Assembly (NCBI RefSeq): GCF_003351745.1
Contig: NZ_CP031222.1
Location: forward strand, 1,036,207-1,100,206
From: Aquirhabdus parva
GTDB lineage: Bacteria > Pseudomonadota > Gammaproteobacteria > Pseudomonadales > Moraxellaceae
Length of the DNA stretch: 64,000 nt
Direction: 5' to 3'
The position numbers and the translations under genes are program-made. The notes under the pieces are model-generated. The model had not been told where the DNA came from. It saw only the letters and a list, made by a program, of their open reading frames with translations, and made no database searches. Numbering within the stretch: position 1 is the first letter of the stretch; each line of letters opens with the position of its first letter. This document shows, in pieces, positions 1 through 8,620 of the stretch.

Positions 1-2
1 TT

Positions 3-1238
3 TGTCTGGTTTGTGGTTTGCTGTGCTTATGGTGTCATCGTCGTGACAACCTGTTTTGGCGTGTGCCCGCTGCGTTGTTGTTTTTGGTCGGTTTATCGAG
101 CGGTGAATCGGCGCTAGCAATCAGTGGTTATTTACTGGCATACGAGTTATTTTTGTCTGGGCGCAAGTGGTTTGTCTCGATAGTTCACTTATTGCCTTAT
201 GCAGCGATTGGTTTAGCGTGGCTGGGGTATTGGCATGTCGCGGGCTATGGTACCGCGGGTCCCGGCTTCTATCTTGATCCCGGACGCCATCCGACGTTTT
301 TTTTACAAGAAATTTTGTATCGCTTGCCTGCTTATTTAAGTAGTCAATTCTTCCCACCACCCGCTGAAGCTTTTTGGGTTTTTGAGACACTGCCGCAGCG
401 TATGACGATGATGTTGCCGGCATTGGCGTATGCGGTGGTGATTCTGTCGATCCTAACCTGGTTTTTCTGGCCATTGCTGCGTAGTTCGCCTGTCGCTCGT
501 TTTTATGCCTTGGGGATGTTGATTGCAGCGATTCCGATTTGTGGCTCAACTCCTGTCAGCCGCGCTTTACTGTATGTGAGTTTCGGCGCACTGGGTTTAC
601 TCGCGCTGTATATTCATCACTATCGTGAGGTGGGTTTAGATGTCCCAGTGAAGCGAACGGTTCGAATATTTATAGGCGTGATGTTGATTCTGCATTTGTA
701 TTTAAGTCCACTGTTTTACTTAGCGATGGCGAAATCAACCGACCTGCTGGATCAAAAGATGGACACGCAGGTCGTGGGGTTGCCCAACAGCAGTGGGGCT
801 GATCGACGTATATTGTTGATTTCAAGCCGTAGCTATCCTTTTAATGTGACTTTTCCACTGCTCAAGGATCAGACTCTATCGCTCGGTACGGCACCAACAC
901 GTCCTACGCCTACAATTAGTAGAGTTCGTTCATTGATTGCGGGGCCTGAGCATTTTGAGTTGGCACGACCTGAAGCCGATCGTTTAGTTCTACGTGGCAA
1001 GAAGCCTTTTTATGGGCTAATCACGCCGCCATATCGTTTTACTGTGGGGCAGACCATAAATCTGGATGATGTCGAGATTACTGTGCAGTCCGTATCTGGT
1101 GAGGGTGCACCGATTGAACTGGCTTATCAGTTTAAAAAAGATGCCTTAAAAACGTATGAAATTATGAATTGGAGCGATGAGAAGGAGCGCTTCATCTCGG
1201 CAGAGTTGCCTCGTGTGAATGGCGTCCTTCAGTTTTAG
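3..1238 (+). CDS. Membrane protein of unknown function, 3' part (5' end outside window)
   Basis: The reading frame is open from the left edge, so the real start lies upstream; an in-frame TTG at 18 has no reason to be the start. The visible ~410 residues begin with several strongly hydrophobic segments (roughly the first 230 residues hold six or more likely membrane helices). About 170 mostly soluble residues follow, ending in a mixed polar domain. The layout recalls polytopic membrane glycosyltransferase-like or O-antigen-ligase-like proteins, but I see no diagnostic motif, so no function is assigned. The stop overlaps by 4 bp the stop of the convergent gene that follows, leaving no room for a separate terminator. 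Confidence 0.6.
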   Translation, partial: CLVCGLLCLWCHRRDNLFWRVPAALLFLVGLSSGESALAISGYLLAYELFLSGRKWFVSIVHLLPYAAIGLAWLGYWHVAGYGTAGPGFYLDPGRHPTFFLQEILYRLPAYLSSQFFPPPAEAFWVFETLPQRMTMMLPALAYAVVILSILTWFFWPLLRSSPVARFYALGMLIAAIPICGSTPVSRALLYVSFGALGLLALYIHHYREVGLDVPVKRTVRIFIGVMLILHLYLSPLFYLAMAKSTDLLDQKMDTQVVGLPNSSGADRRILLISSRSYPFNVTFPLLKDQTLSLGTAPTRPTPTISRVRSLIAGPEHFELARPEADRLVLRGKKPFYGLITPPYRFTVGQTINLDDVEITVQSVSGEGAPIELAYQFKKDALKTYEIMNWSDEKERFISAELPRVNGVLQF

Positions 1239-2215
1239 TAGGATTCTGCTTCGGCTTGGGAGTTGAGTTGCTCCGATGGAGTATCTTTTTTGACATTGAG
1301 TAAGAAGATGCTCCCGATGCCAACTGCGAACCATAAGGTACACAAGCGGATTAATACTGTTGCGGCGATGGCATCAGCGTGAGGCATTCCTTTCCAGACC
1401 AATAGTAGGGTCATGGTGGCTTCAGCGCCGCCCAGCCCACCGGGGATAAAAATCAGTGCGCCGACCAGTATAGATAGGGCGTAGACAAAGCAGGCAAAGG
1501 ACAACGAAACATCCATTCCCATCCATGTCAGTATCCAATAAAAACCAACAGCTTCAGCGCCCCATGCGGTAAGACTTATTAGGGTAGCCGCAACTAATGT
1601 CCCAAAGCGATGACAACGTCGAGCTTCGAGCATTACAGCCAGAACATGCCAAATGAATCCTAATATTTTCCCTCGATGCTCGGGGATGCGCTGCATGAAC
1701 CACTCAATTAACCCCTTACGAGTGAGGGTCACTGTACATAAGATGATGAGTAAGCCACCCACGACGATGACTGGGCTCGCATGGAGGGTCAAGCCAGACA
1801 ATGCCAGTAAAACGATGGCAGATAGATCTGATAGGCGCTCACTAAATAAAGCAGCAAAACTGGTCGGGTAGGGTACGCCGCGGGCTTTGAGCAAAATACT
1901 GCGGAGGGCTTCGCCAACTTTACCCGGGGTTGTAGTAAGAGCAAAGCCTGCTAAATAAATGCTTAAATTGGCGCGCCAAGGCACGGGATGACCGAGTATA
2001 CGAAGGTAGTGCTGCCAGCGAAGAAACCGTAGCCCATAGTTGAGTAAAGACAGGAGCAACACAATGCTGAGGCCCAGCAGTCCAACCTTGCCTACAGCAG
2101 CACTAACGGCTTGCCAACCGCCCCATAAAGAAAAGACCAGATAGCCTACGGCCGCCAACATGACGGACATGATGACCGCCCCATAACGCCAGCCTGAGAG
2201 ATAAGACTCATTCAT
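1235..2215 (-). CDS. Flippase-like domain / UPF0104 (YbhN/AglD-type) membrane protein
   Basis: The 326-residue protein consists almost wholly of hydrophobic helices. It carries the features of the lysylphosphatidylglycerol-synthase transmembrane-region family (UPF0104, YbhN/AglD-like): an early 'LNYGLRFLRW' segment, 'TPGKVGEALRS' near residue 95, and 'GGLGGAEA' near residue 260. Proteins of this family are inner-membrane and are thought to move or modify lipids or lipid-linked sugars; the substrate here is unknown. ATG start at 2215. Its neighbour on the other strand is also a membrane protein, which fits a lipid or envelope glycan role, but this is inference. Confidence 0.8.
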   Translation of the reverse strand: MNESYLSGWRYGAVIMSVMLAAVGYLVFSLWGGWQAVSAAVGKVGLLGLSIVLLLSLLNYGLRFLRWQHYLRILGHPVPWRANLSIYLAGFALTTTPGKVGEALRSILLKARGVPYPTSFAALFSERLSDLSAIVLLALSGLTLHASPVIVVGGLLIILCTVTLTRKGLIEWFMQRIPEHRGKILGFIWHVLAVMLEARRCHRFGTLVAATLISLTAWGAEAVGFYWILTWMGMDVSLSFACFVYALSILVGALIFIPGGLGGAEATMTLLLVWKGMPHADAIAATVLIRLCTLWFAVGIGSIFLLNVKKDTPSEQLNSQAEAESY

Positions 2216-2930
2216 AGGTTTAGCCTTTTGAATATCACATCGTGGGATAGTTGATCCAGGCAGGGAGCAACAATCAAAATGAAAAGAGCAATTACAGCGT
2301 CGTTTTAAGCTTAACCTGCTTTGCGGCTTTAAGATATTCCTATTCAGCGGATTAAATAATTTTTTAAAATTATAATATTTTGTTTTATAGCAATTACTTA
2401 TTTTTTAGTTTTTCTTATTTTGTATAGCTCGTCACTGTTTTTCTGCATGTTTTTTAACGGATCTTCGTTATTGTCAGTCGTGCCGTTCGCGATTTTTATT
2501 TGGCTCAGGTTTGGAGACATTGAAAATTTCTGAGAGCGGCCCACGCCTATGTTAATAAACAATATCCGCCTATAGATCTGCGTTAAGCCCACTTGTTTTG
2601 GAATCCGACACGTGTTATATTTTTTTAAATGCTACATGTGTCGGATTTTAGGTTGGTAGAATTAATATCCCGAAGATCTTTTTGATCTATGACATGGAAG
2701 TACATCACTTAAGTATGGAAAGGCATATCGCTTTGTAAAATGGATAAATGCATGGTCAGTCGCCATGCCTCTTTTCAGTTAAGTTTCATTGCGATGACTT
2801 GTATGCATTTATGAACTGAAGTGGTGCTAGGTCTGGCTCATGGGGCGAGATTAACGCCTTGAAGCCTTTAATATTAATTGAAGTTGGCAACGGATGCAGA
2901 AGGCTGCCTGCTTAACAGAAAGAGTATGTT
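2216..2930. other. Gene-free AT-rich stretch
   Basis: About 715 bp between the UPF0104 gene and the shortened AraC-type gene. I see no convincing gene. A 64-codon lysine-rich frame on the minus strand (2398-2592) has no recognisable domain and no good ribosome binding site. The stretch holds the inverted repeat at 2603-2646 and a small hairpin at 2750-2768 (6-bp stem followed by CTCTTTT) that could be a weak terminator. It may contain decayed sequence, since the downstream regulator is itself shortened. Confidence 0.4.
2603..2646. repeat. Inverted repeat, 13-bp arms
   Basis: ATCCGACACGTGT at 2603-2615 pairs with ACATGTGTCGGAT at 2634-2646, with one G-T pair and an 18-nt AT-rich loop. No run of T follows directly on either strand, so a terminator is not well supported. 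It could be an operator or a remnant of a small repeat element. Confidence 0.45.
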
Positions 2931-3407
2931 ATGGAGCACGATACGGTTTCAATTCATTTTGCGAATGCGGCATTGCATGGCGCTAAACACCTTAATATGG
3001 ATATCGACAGTTTAGTAAGCCGTGTCGTCATTAAGACTGATCCAGCACAATTACTGACTCAGTTCAAAAATATCTCTTCCCTAACGTCACGTATTAGCGA
3101 GTTGTTAAAAGCCTATGTCGCTACGGAAATGCCGACCTTAAAAGAAGTTGCTGAACAACTACATCTCTCACCAAAAACCTTACATAGACGATTGACTGAT
3201 GAGGGCAGTAGTTATCAAAAGGTTAAAGATGATTTACGACGTGATATGGCGATTGATTTACTCGGTGTGCAACAACTAACCATTGTTGATATTGCTGAGC
3301 AGGTTGGATTCAGTGATACCTGTACTTTTCATCGTGCATTTAAAAAGTGGACGGGCGTTACACCTGGGGTATATCGACAAATATATCATGGGCAATTAGA
3401 CAGTTGA
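2931..3407 (+). CDS. AraC-family regulator reduced to N-terminal tip plus HTH domain
   Basis: The 158-residue product ends in a clear AraC-type double helix-turn-helix domain (about residues 60-155, with 'LHLSPKTLHRRL' and 'AEQVGFSDTCTFHRAFKKWTG'-type signatures). Full-length members of the OruR/ArgR-like AraC group are near 340 residues, with an Arabinose_bd-type sensor domain in front. Residues 4-34 here look like the very start of that sensor domain (SIHFANAALHGAK..., ...DSLVSRVVI) and then pass straight to the linker before the HTH. This suggests an in-frame internal loss of about 180 residues rather than a mis-called start. It could be a DNA-binding-only regulator or a decaying gene. ATG start at 2931 follows a weak AGAG. 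Confidence 0.7.
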   Translation: MEHDTVSIHFANAALHGAKHLNMDIDSLVSRVVIKTDPAQLLTQFKNISSLTSRISELLKAYVATEMPTLKEVAEQLHLSPKTLHRRLTDEGSSYQKVKDDLRRDMAIDLLGVQQLTIVDIAEQVGFSDTCTFHRAFKKWTGVTPGVYRQIYHGQLDS

Positions 3408-3424
3408 TGTCTCAGGAATCTATT

Positions 3425-4006
3425 TCAGTCCTCCTCAGATGCACTATTCATCACGGCTTTACTACAGGTCTGCCCATCAAAGCCCCGATATTGCAAAAAA
3501 CGCAGTTGACGGGCTTTTTCTTTCGGTTCGGTTGGGAGCTCTACGCCAAATTTTTTGATGCGCAGTGCTCGAGCAAGAGCCAGCCAATCTGTTTCGATCA
3601 TATCCTCAGTCGCAAGCTCTAGATTGACATGACGTTCACGCAGCGTTTGTTTGACGCGTGCAGGGCCGCGCCCTTTGCGGATATTGGCTCGTACGATCAT
3701 CTGGGCCATGCGTTGGTCGCTTTGATAATTGTAGGTTTTGAATTCTTGGACAAGCTCGGCCACTTCCTCAGGATTGGCTTCTAGCTCTAAGAGTTTGTTT
3801 CGAAACTCCTGTTCGGAATATTCGCGTCTTCCGAGCATGGCAAATGCAAGCCCGCGAAGGCGTGCGCCAGTCGGTGGTAATTTTTGCGGAGGTGCCTTTG
3901 GGAGCGTTGTCGTCTCGACTGCTTCAAAGTCATCATCTATAGCAGGCACCGTACTCGGTTGCTCTTTATCTATGTGAGTTCGCTTTTTAGGGTAGGGGTA
4001 AGGCAT
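3425..4006 (-). CDS. recX: Regulatory protein RecX
   Basis: RecX binds RecA filaments and limits RecA activity. The 193-residue product has the three-helix repeats of the family from about residue 45: 'ARLRGLAFAMLGRREYSEQ', '..ELVQEFKTYNYQSDQRMAQMIV..RKGRGPARVKQTLRERHV', and the C-terminal 'FLQYRGFDGQTCSKAV'. The first ~45 residues are a polar, probably disordered, extension. ATG start at 4006 with AGGAGG nine bases upstream. It lies directly downstream of recA on the same strand, the usual arrangement, but a strong terminator separates the two, so it may depend on read-through or on a promoter at 4010-4080. Confidence 0.92.
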   Translation of the reverse strand: MPYPYPKKRTHIDKEQPSTVPAIDDDFEAVETTTLPKAPPQKLPPTGARLRGLAFAMLGRREYSEQEFRNKLLELEANPEEVAELVQEFKTYNYQSDQRMAQMIVRANIRKGRGPARVKQTLRERHVNLELATEDMIETDWLALARALRIKKFGVELPTEPKEKARQLRFLQYRGFDGQTCSKAVMNSASEED

Positions 4007-4083
4007 GATTTGAAGCCTCCTTGAGCCTATTCTACATGATTGATGGGATGATACTTATTACCCTACCATGCGTAGGTTCGAAC

Positions 4084-4110
4084 AAAAAAGCGACCCGAAG
4101 GTCGCTTTAA
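4084..4110 (-). terminator. Rho-independent terminator of recA
   Basis: Stem AAAGCGACC (4087-4095), loop CGAA, arm GGTCGCTTT (4100-4108). Read on the minus strand it is followed by a run of T (4084-4089). It sits just after the recA stop and before recX. Confidence 0.85.
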
Positions 4111-4122
4111 TTCTGCTACGAG

Positions 4123-5175
4123 TTAAGCATCCAACAGCTCTTCAGGCAGAGGCTCCGCTTCAATTTCAAGGTGCTCTGGCTTCACTTTGGTCAGTAACCG
4201 TTTGCGTAGTTCTTTGTCGATTTCCTCAGCCACAGCTGGGTTTTCTTCAAAATAGCGTACTACGTTATTTTTACCTTGACCAATCTTGCCGCCATTATAA
4301 GCGTACCATGCACCTGATTTTTGCACGATTTCTTCTTTGGCGGCTAAGTCTACCAGTTCGCCCAAGCGGTTCGTGCCTTGGCCATACATGATTTGGAACA
4401 ACGCTTCACGGAAGGGGGGCGCGACTTTGTTTTTCACCACTTTGACTTTAGTCTCAGAACCAACGATTTCATCGCCTTCTTTGATCTGACCAATACGGCG
4501 GATATCCAAACGGACAGAGGCGTAGAATTTCAGTGCATTACCACCAGTGGTGGTTTCTGGGCTACCAAACATGACACCAATTTTCATCCGGATCTGGTTG
4601 ATGAAAATCACCATACAGTTTGAACGTTTCGCATTACCAGTAATCTTACGCAGTGCTTGGCTCATTAAACGGGCTTGCAGACCCATGTGTGAGTCCCCCA
4701 TTTCACCTTCAATTTCAGCTTTAGGTGTTAGTGCAGCGACAGAGTCGATGACGATAATATCGACAGCACCAGAGCGTACGAGCATATCCGCGATTTCGAG
4801 TGCTTGTTCGCCATGATCAGGTTGAGAGATTAAGAGGTTATCAACGTCAACACCGAGCTTACGCGCATATTCTGGATCAAGGGCATGTTCTGCGTCGATG
4901 AAGGCTGCAGTACCACCTGTTTTTTGGCATTCAGCAATCACTTGCAGAGTTAATGTGGTTTTACCCGAACTTTCTGGACCATAGATCTCAACGATACGAC
5001 CTTTAGGGAGTCCGCCGATACCGAGCGCGATATCTAAGCCTAATGAACCAGTTGATACGGCCTCAACCGCAGCAATCGCATTACCATCGCCCAAACGCAT
5101 GATGGTGTTTTTACCAAATTGTTTTTCAATCTGACCTAAGGCGGCATTTAGCGCCTTACTTTTGTTGTCGTCCAT
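4123..5175 (-). CDS. recA: Recombinase RecA
   Basis: DNA-dependent ATPase that forms the strand-exchange filament in homologous recombination. The 350-residue product is of normal length and conserved throughout: Walker [10 protein letters not shown] at residues 66-74, '[21 protein letters not shown]' region for Walker B and loop L1, and '[12 protein letters not shown]' with loop L2 near residues 195-210. ATG start at 5175 with GAGG upstream. I find no CTGT-N8-ACAG LexA box in the 148 bp upstream, in keeping with Acinetobacter relatives that lack a classical LexA. A terminator follows, then recX. Confidence 0.98.
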   Translation of the reverse strand: MDDNKSKALNAALGQIEKQFGKNTIMRLGDGNAIAAVEAVSTGSLGLDIALGIGGLPKGRIVEIYGPESSGKTTLTLQVIAECQKTGGTAAFIDAEHALDPEYARKLGVDVDNLLISQPDHGEQALEIADMLVRSGAVDIIVIDSVAALTPKAEIEGEMGDSHMGLQARLMSQALRKITGNAKRSNCMVIFINQIRMKIGVMFGSPETTTGGNALKFYASVRLDIRRIGQIKEGDEIVGSETKVKVVKNKVAPPFREALFQIMYGQGTNRLGELVDLAAKEEIVQKSGAWYAYNGGKIGQGKNNVVRYFEENPAVAEEIDKELRKRLLTKVKPEHLEIEAEPLPEELLDA

Positions 5176-5323
5176 TCAAAGCCTCAATCAAGCGTTAGGT
5201 ATAAATTTGTGTCGCTAATCATACTATAGTGAACGCAAAAAACATGTGTGAATCGCGTTTTGTGACACTTTTTTGCAGAAGATTTTAGTGGGCTTTTTGA
5301 CGGTTGGAAAAAGTGTAGCGCTT

Positions 5324-6271
5324 CTAATCTGCAGCTTGTGTTTTGCTCTCTTTACGATACTGGCTTGGTGACATGTCGTATTGACGTTTAAACGCTTGGC
5401 TAAATGCCGCCTCAGACGCATAGCCAACCCGTTCGCTAATCCGTGCAATGCTTTCATAGTTCTGGGTGAGGTGCCGTGCAGCAATACGTAGACGATGTGC
5501 GGACAGATAGGAGAGAGGGGGCTGCCCGATGACATCGGCAAACCGCTCAGCAAAACTAGAACGCGACATACAGGCAATGCTCGCCAGATCCGCGACTGTC
5601 CAAGGGTGGGAGGGCTGATTATGAATCGCCCCAAGCGCGGCCATGAGGGTGGGGTCACGGAGTGCGGTGAGCCAGCTTTCTGTTTCTTCGGGGAGCTGCT
5701 CGACATAGTCGCGCACACATTCGATAAAAAACATGTTCGCCAGTCGATTGAGCAAAGTGTCACGACCCGGTCGGGTACGCTCTGTCTCTAGACCCAGAAA
5801 TTGCAGGCCCAGTTGCAACCATGGCGGTGCTGAGTTGTCCGCTTCGCCATGTAATAGAAAATAATTCGGCAGCGCTGAGAGTAAGGGTTTACTCATCTCG
5901 ATATCAATCTGACACCGTACGGCTAGGACCACAGCTTGAGTGTGCCCCACACCCACATGAATAAGTAAGTTGTCATTGCCTGAAAAGAGTAGCGATTGAA
6001 GTGCTGTGCGTTTCGGTTGATCTGCATTGTGCTTAGGATCAGGGCTACCCAATTGATGCTCAATGCCTGATGGAATGAGCAAGATAGCCCCTGTATCCAG
6101 AGTTAGCGTCTTATCATTGAAATAGACACAGGCTTGACCTGCGGTAACAACATAGATGATGACTGCGGATTGCTGCGGGAGATCAACTAACCAATCCCCA
6201 TGACCACTGACGTATAAATATTCGGCTTGGCTCAGGTGAATATCTTCAAGAATATGACTAAGTGCGTCCAT
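5324..6271 (-). CDS. AraC-family regulator (cupin-type sensor), probable alkB regulator
   Basis: The 315-residue protein has an N-terminal cupin-like sensor domain (about residues 10-190, Cupin_6/AraC-binding type, with 'ILLIPSGIEHQLG'). The C-terminal AraC HTH domain lies at about residues 215-305, with 'VADLASIACMSRSSFAERF' and 'ISERVGYASEAAFSQAFKRQYDMSPSQYR' signatures. It is divergent from alkB with 249 bp between the starts. In Acinetobacter an AraC/XylS regulator (AlkR) divergent from alkM controls the alkane hydroxylase, so control of alkB is likely here. This protein belongs to a different AraC subgroup as far as I can judge, so I do not call it AlkR. Confidence 0.85.
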   Translation of the reverse strand: MDALSHILEDIHLSQAEYLYVSGHGDWLVDLPQQSAVIIYVVTAGQACVYFNDKTLTLDTGAILLIPSGIEHQLGSPDPKHNADQPKRTALQSLLFSGNDNLLIHVGVGHTQAVVLAVRCQIDIEMSKPLLSALPNYFLLHGEADNSAPPWLQLGLQFLGLETERTRPGRDTLLNRLANMFFIECVRDYVEQLPEETESWLTALRDPTLMAALGAIHNQPSHPWTVADLASIACMSRSSFAERFADVIGQPPLSYLSAHRLRIAARHLTQNYESIARISERVGYASEAAFSQAFKRQYDMSPSQYRKESKTQAAD

Positions 6272-6300
6272 TGATCTTCTATATTACGTTATTCACAATT

Positions 6301-6414
6301 GATAAAGCATAGCGCTAGGTGGCTAAGGATATCCACAAAATAATGTAGTCGCTCAGTGTTTTAAAAGTTTTCGGGGTTTTGGTGATGTTTTTTGGACGAT
6401 AACTATGCTTTATC
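6301..6414. promoter_or_regulatory. Pair of inverted 12-bp sites between regulator and alkB
   Basis: GATAAAGCATAG at 6301-6312 and its exact reverse complement CTATGCTTTATC at 6403-6414. The centres are 102 bp apart, close to a whole number of helical turns. A third, looser copy (GATAGCATA) lies at 6427-6435. The placement between divergent promoters of an AraC-type gene and its presumed target suggests binding sites for that regulator, possibly looping. Inference from position and symmetry. Confidence 0.5.
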
Positions 6415-6520
6415 TCAAATATGGGGGATAGCATAAAATTTACGGACGTTGACAACTAGCCTAGTCAGTTCATGTGCAGGATAATTACTGACACTTGATA
6501 AAGACAGGTTGAGGCTATCC

Positions 6521-7783
6521 ATGAACGCTCAAACGATGATTGAACTGCTTGACGCAGATAATACAGAAACTCAAAACGCAAACTCCAATCAATGGGTTGA
6601 TGCAAAGCGTTATCTGTGGGTGTTAAGTCCTGCTGTTCCTGTGATTGGTATCGGCGCATTTTTGATTTATCGTGTAGCACCGAAAAAAATGCGTGGATTA
6701 GCTTGGTTTGGTCCAGTCATGATTCATGCAATTATTCCGATGTTTGATCGCATTATTGGCGATGACAAAAACAATCCGCCTGAAGAGGTTGTTGCCAAGT
6801 TAGAAAATGACCCTTATTACGCAAATGTAGTTAAGGCATTCATTCCCCTGCAATATATTGCATTGTTCTTGGGTGCTTATTTATATACCCGTAAAGATAC
6901 ACCTGCAATTGATAAACTGGGCATTGCGCTATCTATTGGCGCATTAAATGGGGTTGCTATTAATACAGGCCATGAGCTCAGCCATAAGAGCGACAAATTC
7001 CATCAGATGTTGTCTCATTTAGCACTTGCACCAACGGCTTACGGTCACTTCCGTGTCGAGCATCCTTATGGCCATCACAAGCGTGTTGCAACCCCAGAAG
7101 ATCCAGCAAGCTCAAAAATGGGTGAGACATTCTGGCAGTTCTTCCCACGGTCAGTGATCGGTAGCTTTAAATCTGCGATCGAAATTGAAAAGACGCGTTT
7201 GGCACGTCGTGGTAAAAAGTTCTGGTCTTTGGAAAATGAATTGATCCAAGGCTGGGCAATGACCACGGGTCTGTATGGCGCGATGATTGCGGTCTTTGGG
7301 CGTAAAGTTATTCCATTCTTAGGTATTCAGGCGGTCTATGGTTTCAGTCTGCTTGAAGTGATCAACTATGTTGAGCACTATGGTTTAATGCGTCAGAAGA
7401 AAGCCGATGGTAAGTATGAACGTACCATGCCTGAGCATAGCTGGAACAGCAATAACATTGTGACCAACTTGTTCTTGTATCAATTGCAACGTCACTCTGA
7501 TCACCATGCGCATCCTACACGTAGTTTCCAAGCGCTGCGTCATTTTGAAAAAGCGCCGCAATTACCATCAGGCTATGCATCCATGCTCTTGCCGGCGTAT
7601 ATCCCATCAATCTGGTTCAAGATGATGGATAAACGTGTGGCTGAGCATTATAAAGGTGATTTAACCAAGGCCAACATTCTGCCTGCTAAGCGTAAAGCAT
7701 TGATGAAGAAATATGGCATCGTTGAGTCTGCATCCGTTCAGTCTCTTGCAGATAGTTCAAGTAAAGAGCCTGTAGAAGCTTAA
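6521..7783 (+). CDS. alkB: Alkane 1-monooxygenase
   Basis: Integral-membrane non-haem di-iron hydroxylase that oxidises n-alkanes to 1-alkanols with rubredoxin as electron donor. All family histidine motifs are present: HELSH (about 151-155), EHPYGHH (about 180-186), NYVEHYG (about 283) and QRHSDHHAHP (about 323-332). Hydrophobic helices lie between and before them. I choose ATG 6521 (420 residues) rather than an upstream in-frame TTG at 6509, because GAGG at 6511-6514 stands six bases before this ATG. No rubredoxin or rubredoxin reductase gene is next to it in this window. A TTGACA at 6449-6454 could be a -35 element, but no good -10 follows. A divergent AraC regulator probably controls it. 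Confidence 0.95.
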   Translation: MNAQTMIELLDADNTETQNANSNQWVDAKRYLWVLSPAVPVIGIGAFLIYRVAPKKMRGLAWFGPVMIHAIIPMFDRIIGDDKNNPPEEVVAKLENDPYYANVVKAFIPLQYIALFLGAYLYTRKDTPAIDKLGIALSIGALNGVAINTGHELSHKSDKFHQMLSHLALAPTAYGHFRVEHPYGHHKRVATPEDPASSKMGETFWQFFPRSVIGSFKSAIEIEKTRLARRGKKFWSLENELIQGWAMTTGLYGAMIAVFGRKVIPFLGIQAVYGFSLLEVINYVEHYGLMRQKKADGKYERTMPEHSWNSNNIVTNLFLYQLQRHSDHHAHPTRSFQALRHFEKAPQLPSGYASMLLPAYIPSIWFKMMDKRVAEHYKGDLTKANILPAKRKALMKKYGIVESASVQSLADSSSKEPVEA

Positions 7784-7803
7784 ACGAGAACGAAGCCAGT
7801 TTG

Positions 7804-7832
7804 AAAGCCTCACTGTTGTGGGGCTTTTTTTT
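7804..7832 (+). terminator. Terminator of alkB
   Basis: Ten-base stem AAAGCCTCAC / GTGGGGCTTT (one G-T pair) with a TGTT loop, followed by eight T. Confidence 0.85.
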
Positions 7833-7943
7833 ATGTGAGTGATGGTATCGATGCGACATCCAAGTGCTTTAGTGTGAGATAGTAGATCCTATTATTTGAA
7901 TATCGACTTTCATATATTGATGAAAGTTTAGGAGCGTTTGGAC

Positions 7944-8552
7944 ATGATGCTAAACCTTATTTTTAGTCGTAAATTGATTCCGTTAGTGTGTGGGTTTGGT
8001 CTGGGTGTATTGGGGCTCGCAGCTCAAGCCGAAACAACGTCATCAGATTTACAACCTAAGACCTTACTCAATAGTAATACAGACACGGCAAAAGGTGAGT
8101 GGGTCGGTACTAAAGCCCCCGATTTCCGCCTGCAAGATCAGAATCAACAGTGGCATAGCCTAAAAGATTATCAAGGCAAGTGGTTGGTGCTCTATTTCTA
8201 TCCTTTGGATGACTCTCCGGGTTGTACTGAGGAAGCGCGCCAGTTCCGTGATCTTTATCCGACTTACGTGAAGCAGAATATTACGGTACTCGGTGTGAGC
8301 TTAAATGATGTGAGCTCGCATAAAGCCTTTGCTGATAAGTTGGGTCTGCCATTTCCACTGCTTGCCGATACTCAGCATGATCTGGCGAAGTCATTTAAGG
8401 TGTTACGCGGCTTTGGTCCATTGTCTTATTCCAAGCGTGAGACCTTTTTGATTGATCCGCAAGGTGTGATTGTTTATCACTATGCGAGTGTGAATACCGA
8501 GTCGCATGCTGGGCAGGTGTTGAAGGATATTGCGAAGTTGTCTAGTAAATAA
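7944..8552 (+). CDS. Secreted one-cysteine peroxiredoxin (BCP/AhpC-TSA family)
   Basis: The product (about 202 residues) has a cleavable signal peptide of ~30 residues ending AAQA-E, so it should work in the periplasm, reducing peroxides. The thioredoxin-fold domain has the BCP-type active site 'PLDDSPGCTEEARQFRD', with the peroxidatic cysteine in SPGCT. The second cysteine that many BCPs carry five residues later is arginine here (CTEEAR), and the mature chain holds no other cysteine, so it is a 1-Cys enzyme needing an outside thiol. ATG 7944 is chosen because AGGAG at 7930-7934 precedes it by nine bases. It ends in a strong bidirectional terminator. Confidence 0.88.
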   Translation: MMLNLIFSRKLIPLVCGFGLGVLGLAAQAETTSSDLQPKTLLNSNTDTAKGEWVGTKAPDFRLQDQNQQWHSLKDYQGKWLVLYFYPLDDSPGCTEEARQFRDLYPTYVKQNITVLGVSLNDVSSHKAFADKLGLPFPLLADTQHDLAKSFKVLRGFGPLSYSKRETFLIDPQGVIVYHYASVNTESHAGQVLKDIAKLSSK

Positions 8553-8573
8553 ATTTTGTATACGCGACATCAC

Positions 8574-8605
8574 AAAAAAGCCCCGTCATTCGACGGGGCT
8601 TTTTC
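8574..8605. terminator. Bidirectional terminator
   Basis: GCCCCGTC / GACGGGGC stem with ATTC loop, flanked by A-run and T-run, between convergent peroxiredoxin and acyl-CoA dehydrogenase genes; it can serve both. Confidence 0.92.
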
Positions 8606-8620
8606 AATTAATCTACAACA

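Noticed and set aside
2398-2592. A 64-codon lysine-rich minus-strand frame
   Set aside because: No domain, no good ribosome binding site, AT-rich composition.
2603-2646. Inverted repeat as an intrinsic terminator
   Set aside because: The loop is long and no T-run follows on either strand.
5176-5323. LexA (SOS) box upstream of recA
   Set aside because: No CTGT-N8-ACAG or near match is present.
5224-5763. A 179-codon minus-strand frame overlapping the AraC gene upstream of recA
   Set aside because: It lies mostly in another frame of the clear AraC gene, has no family features and no ribosome binding site.
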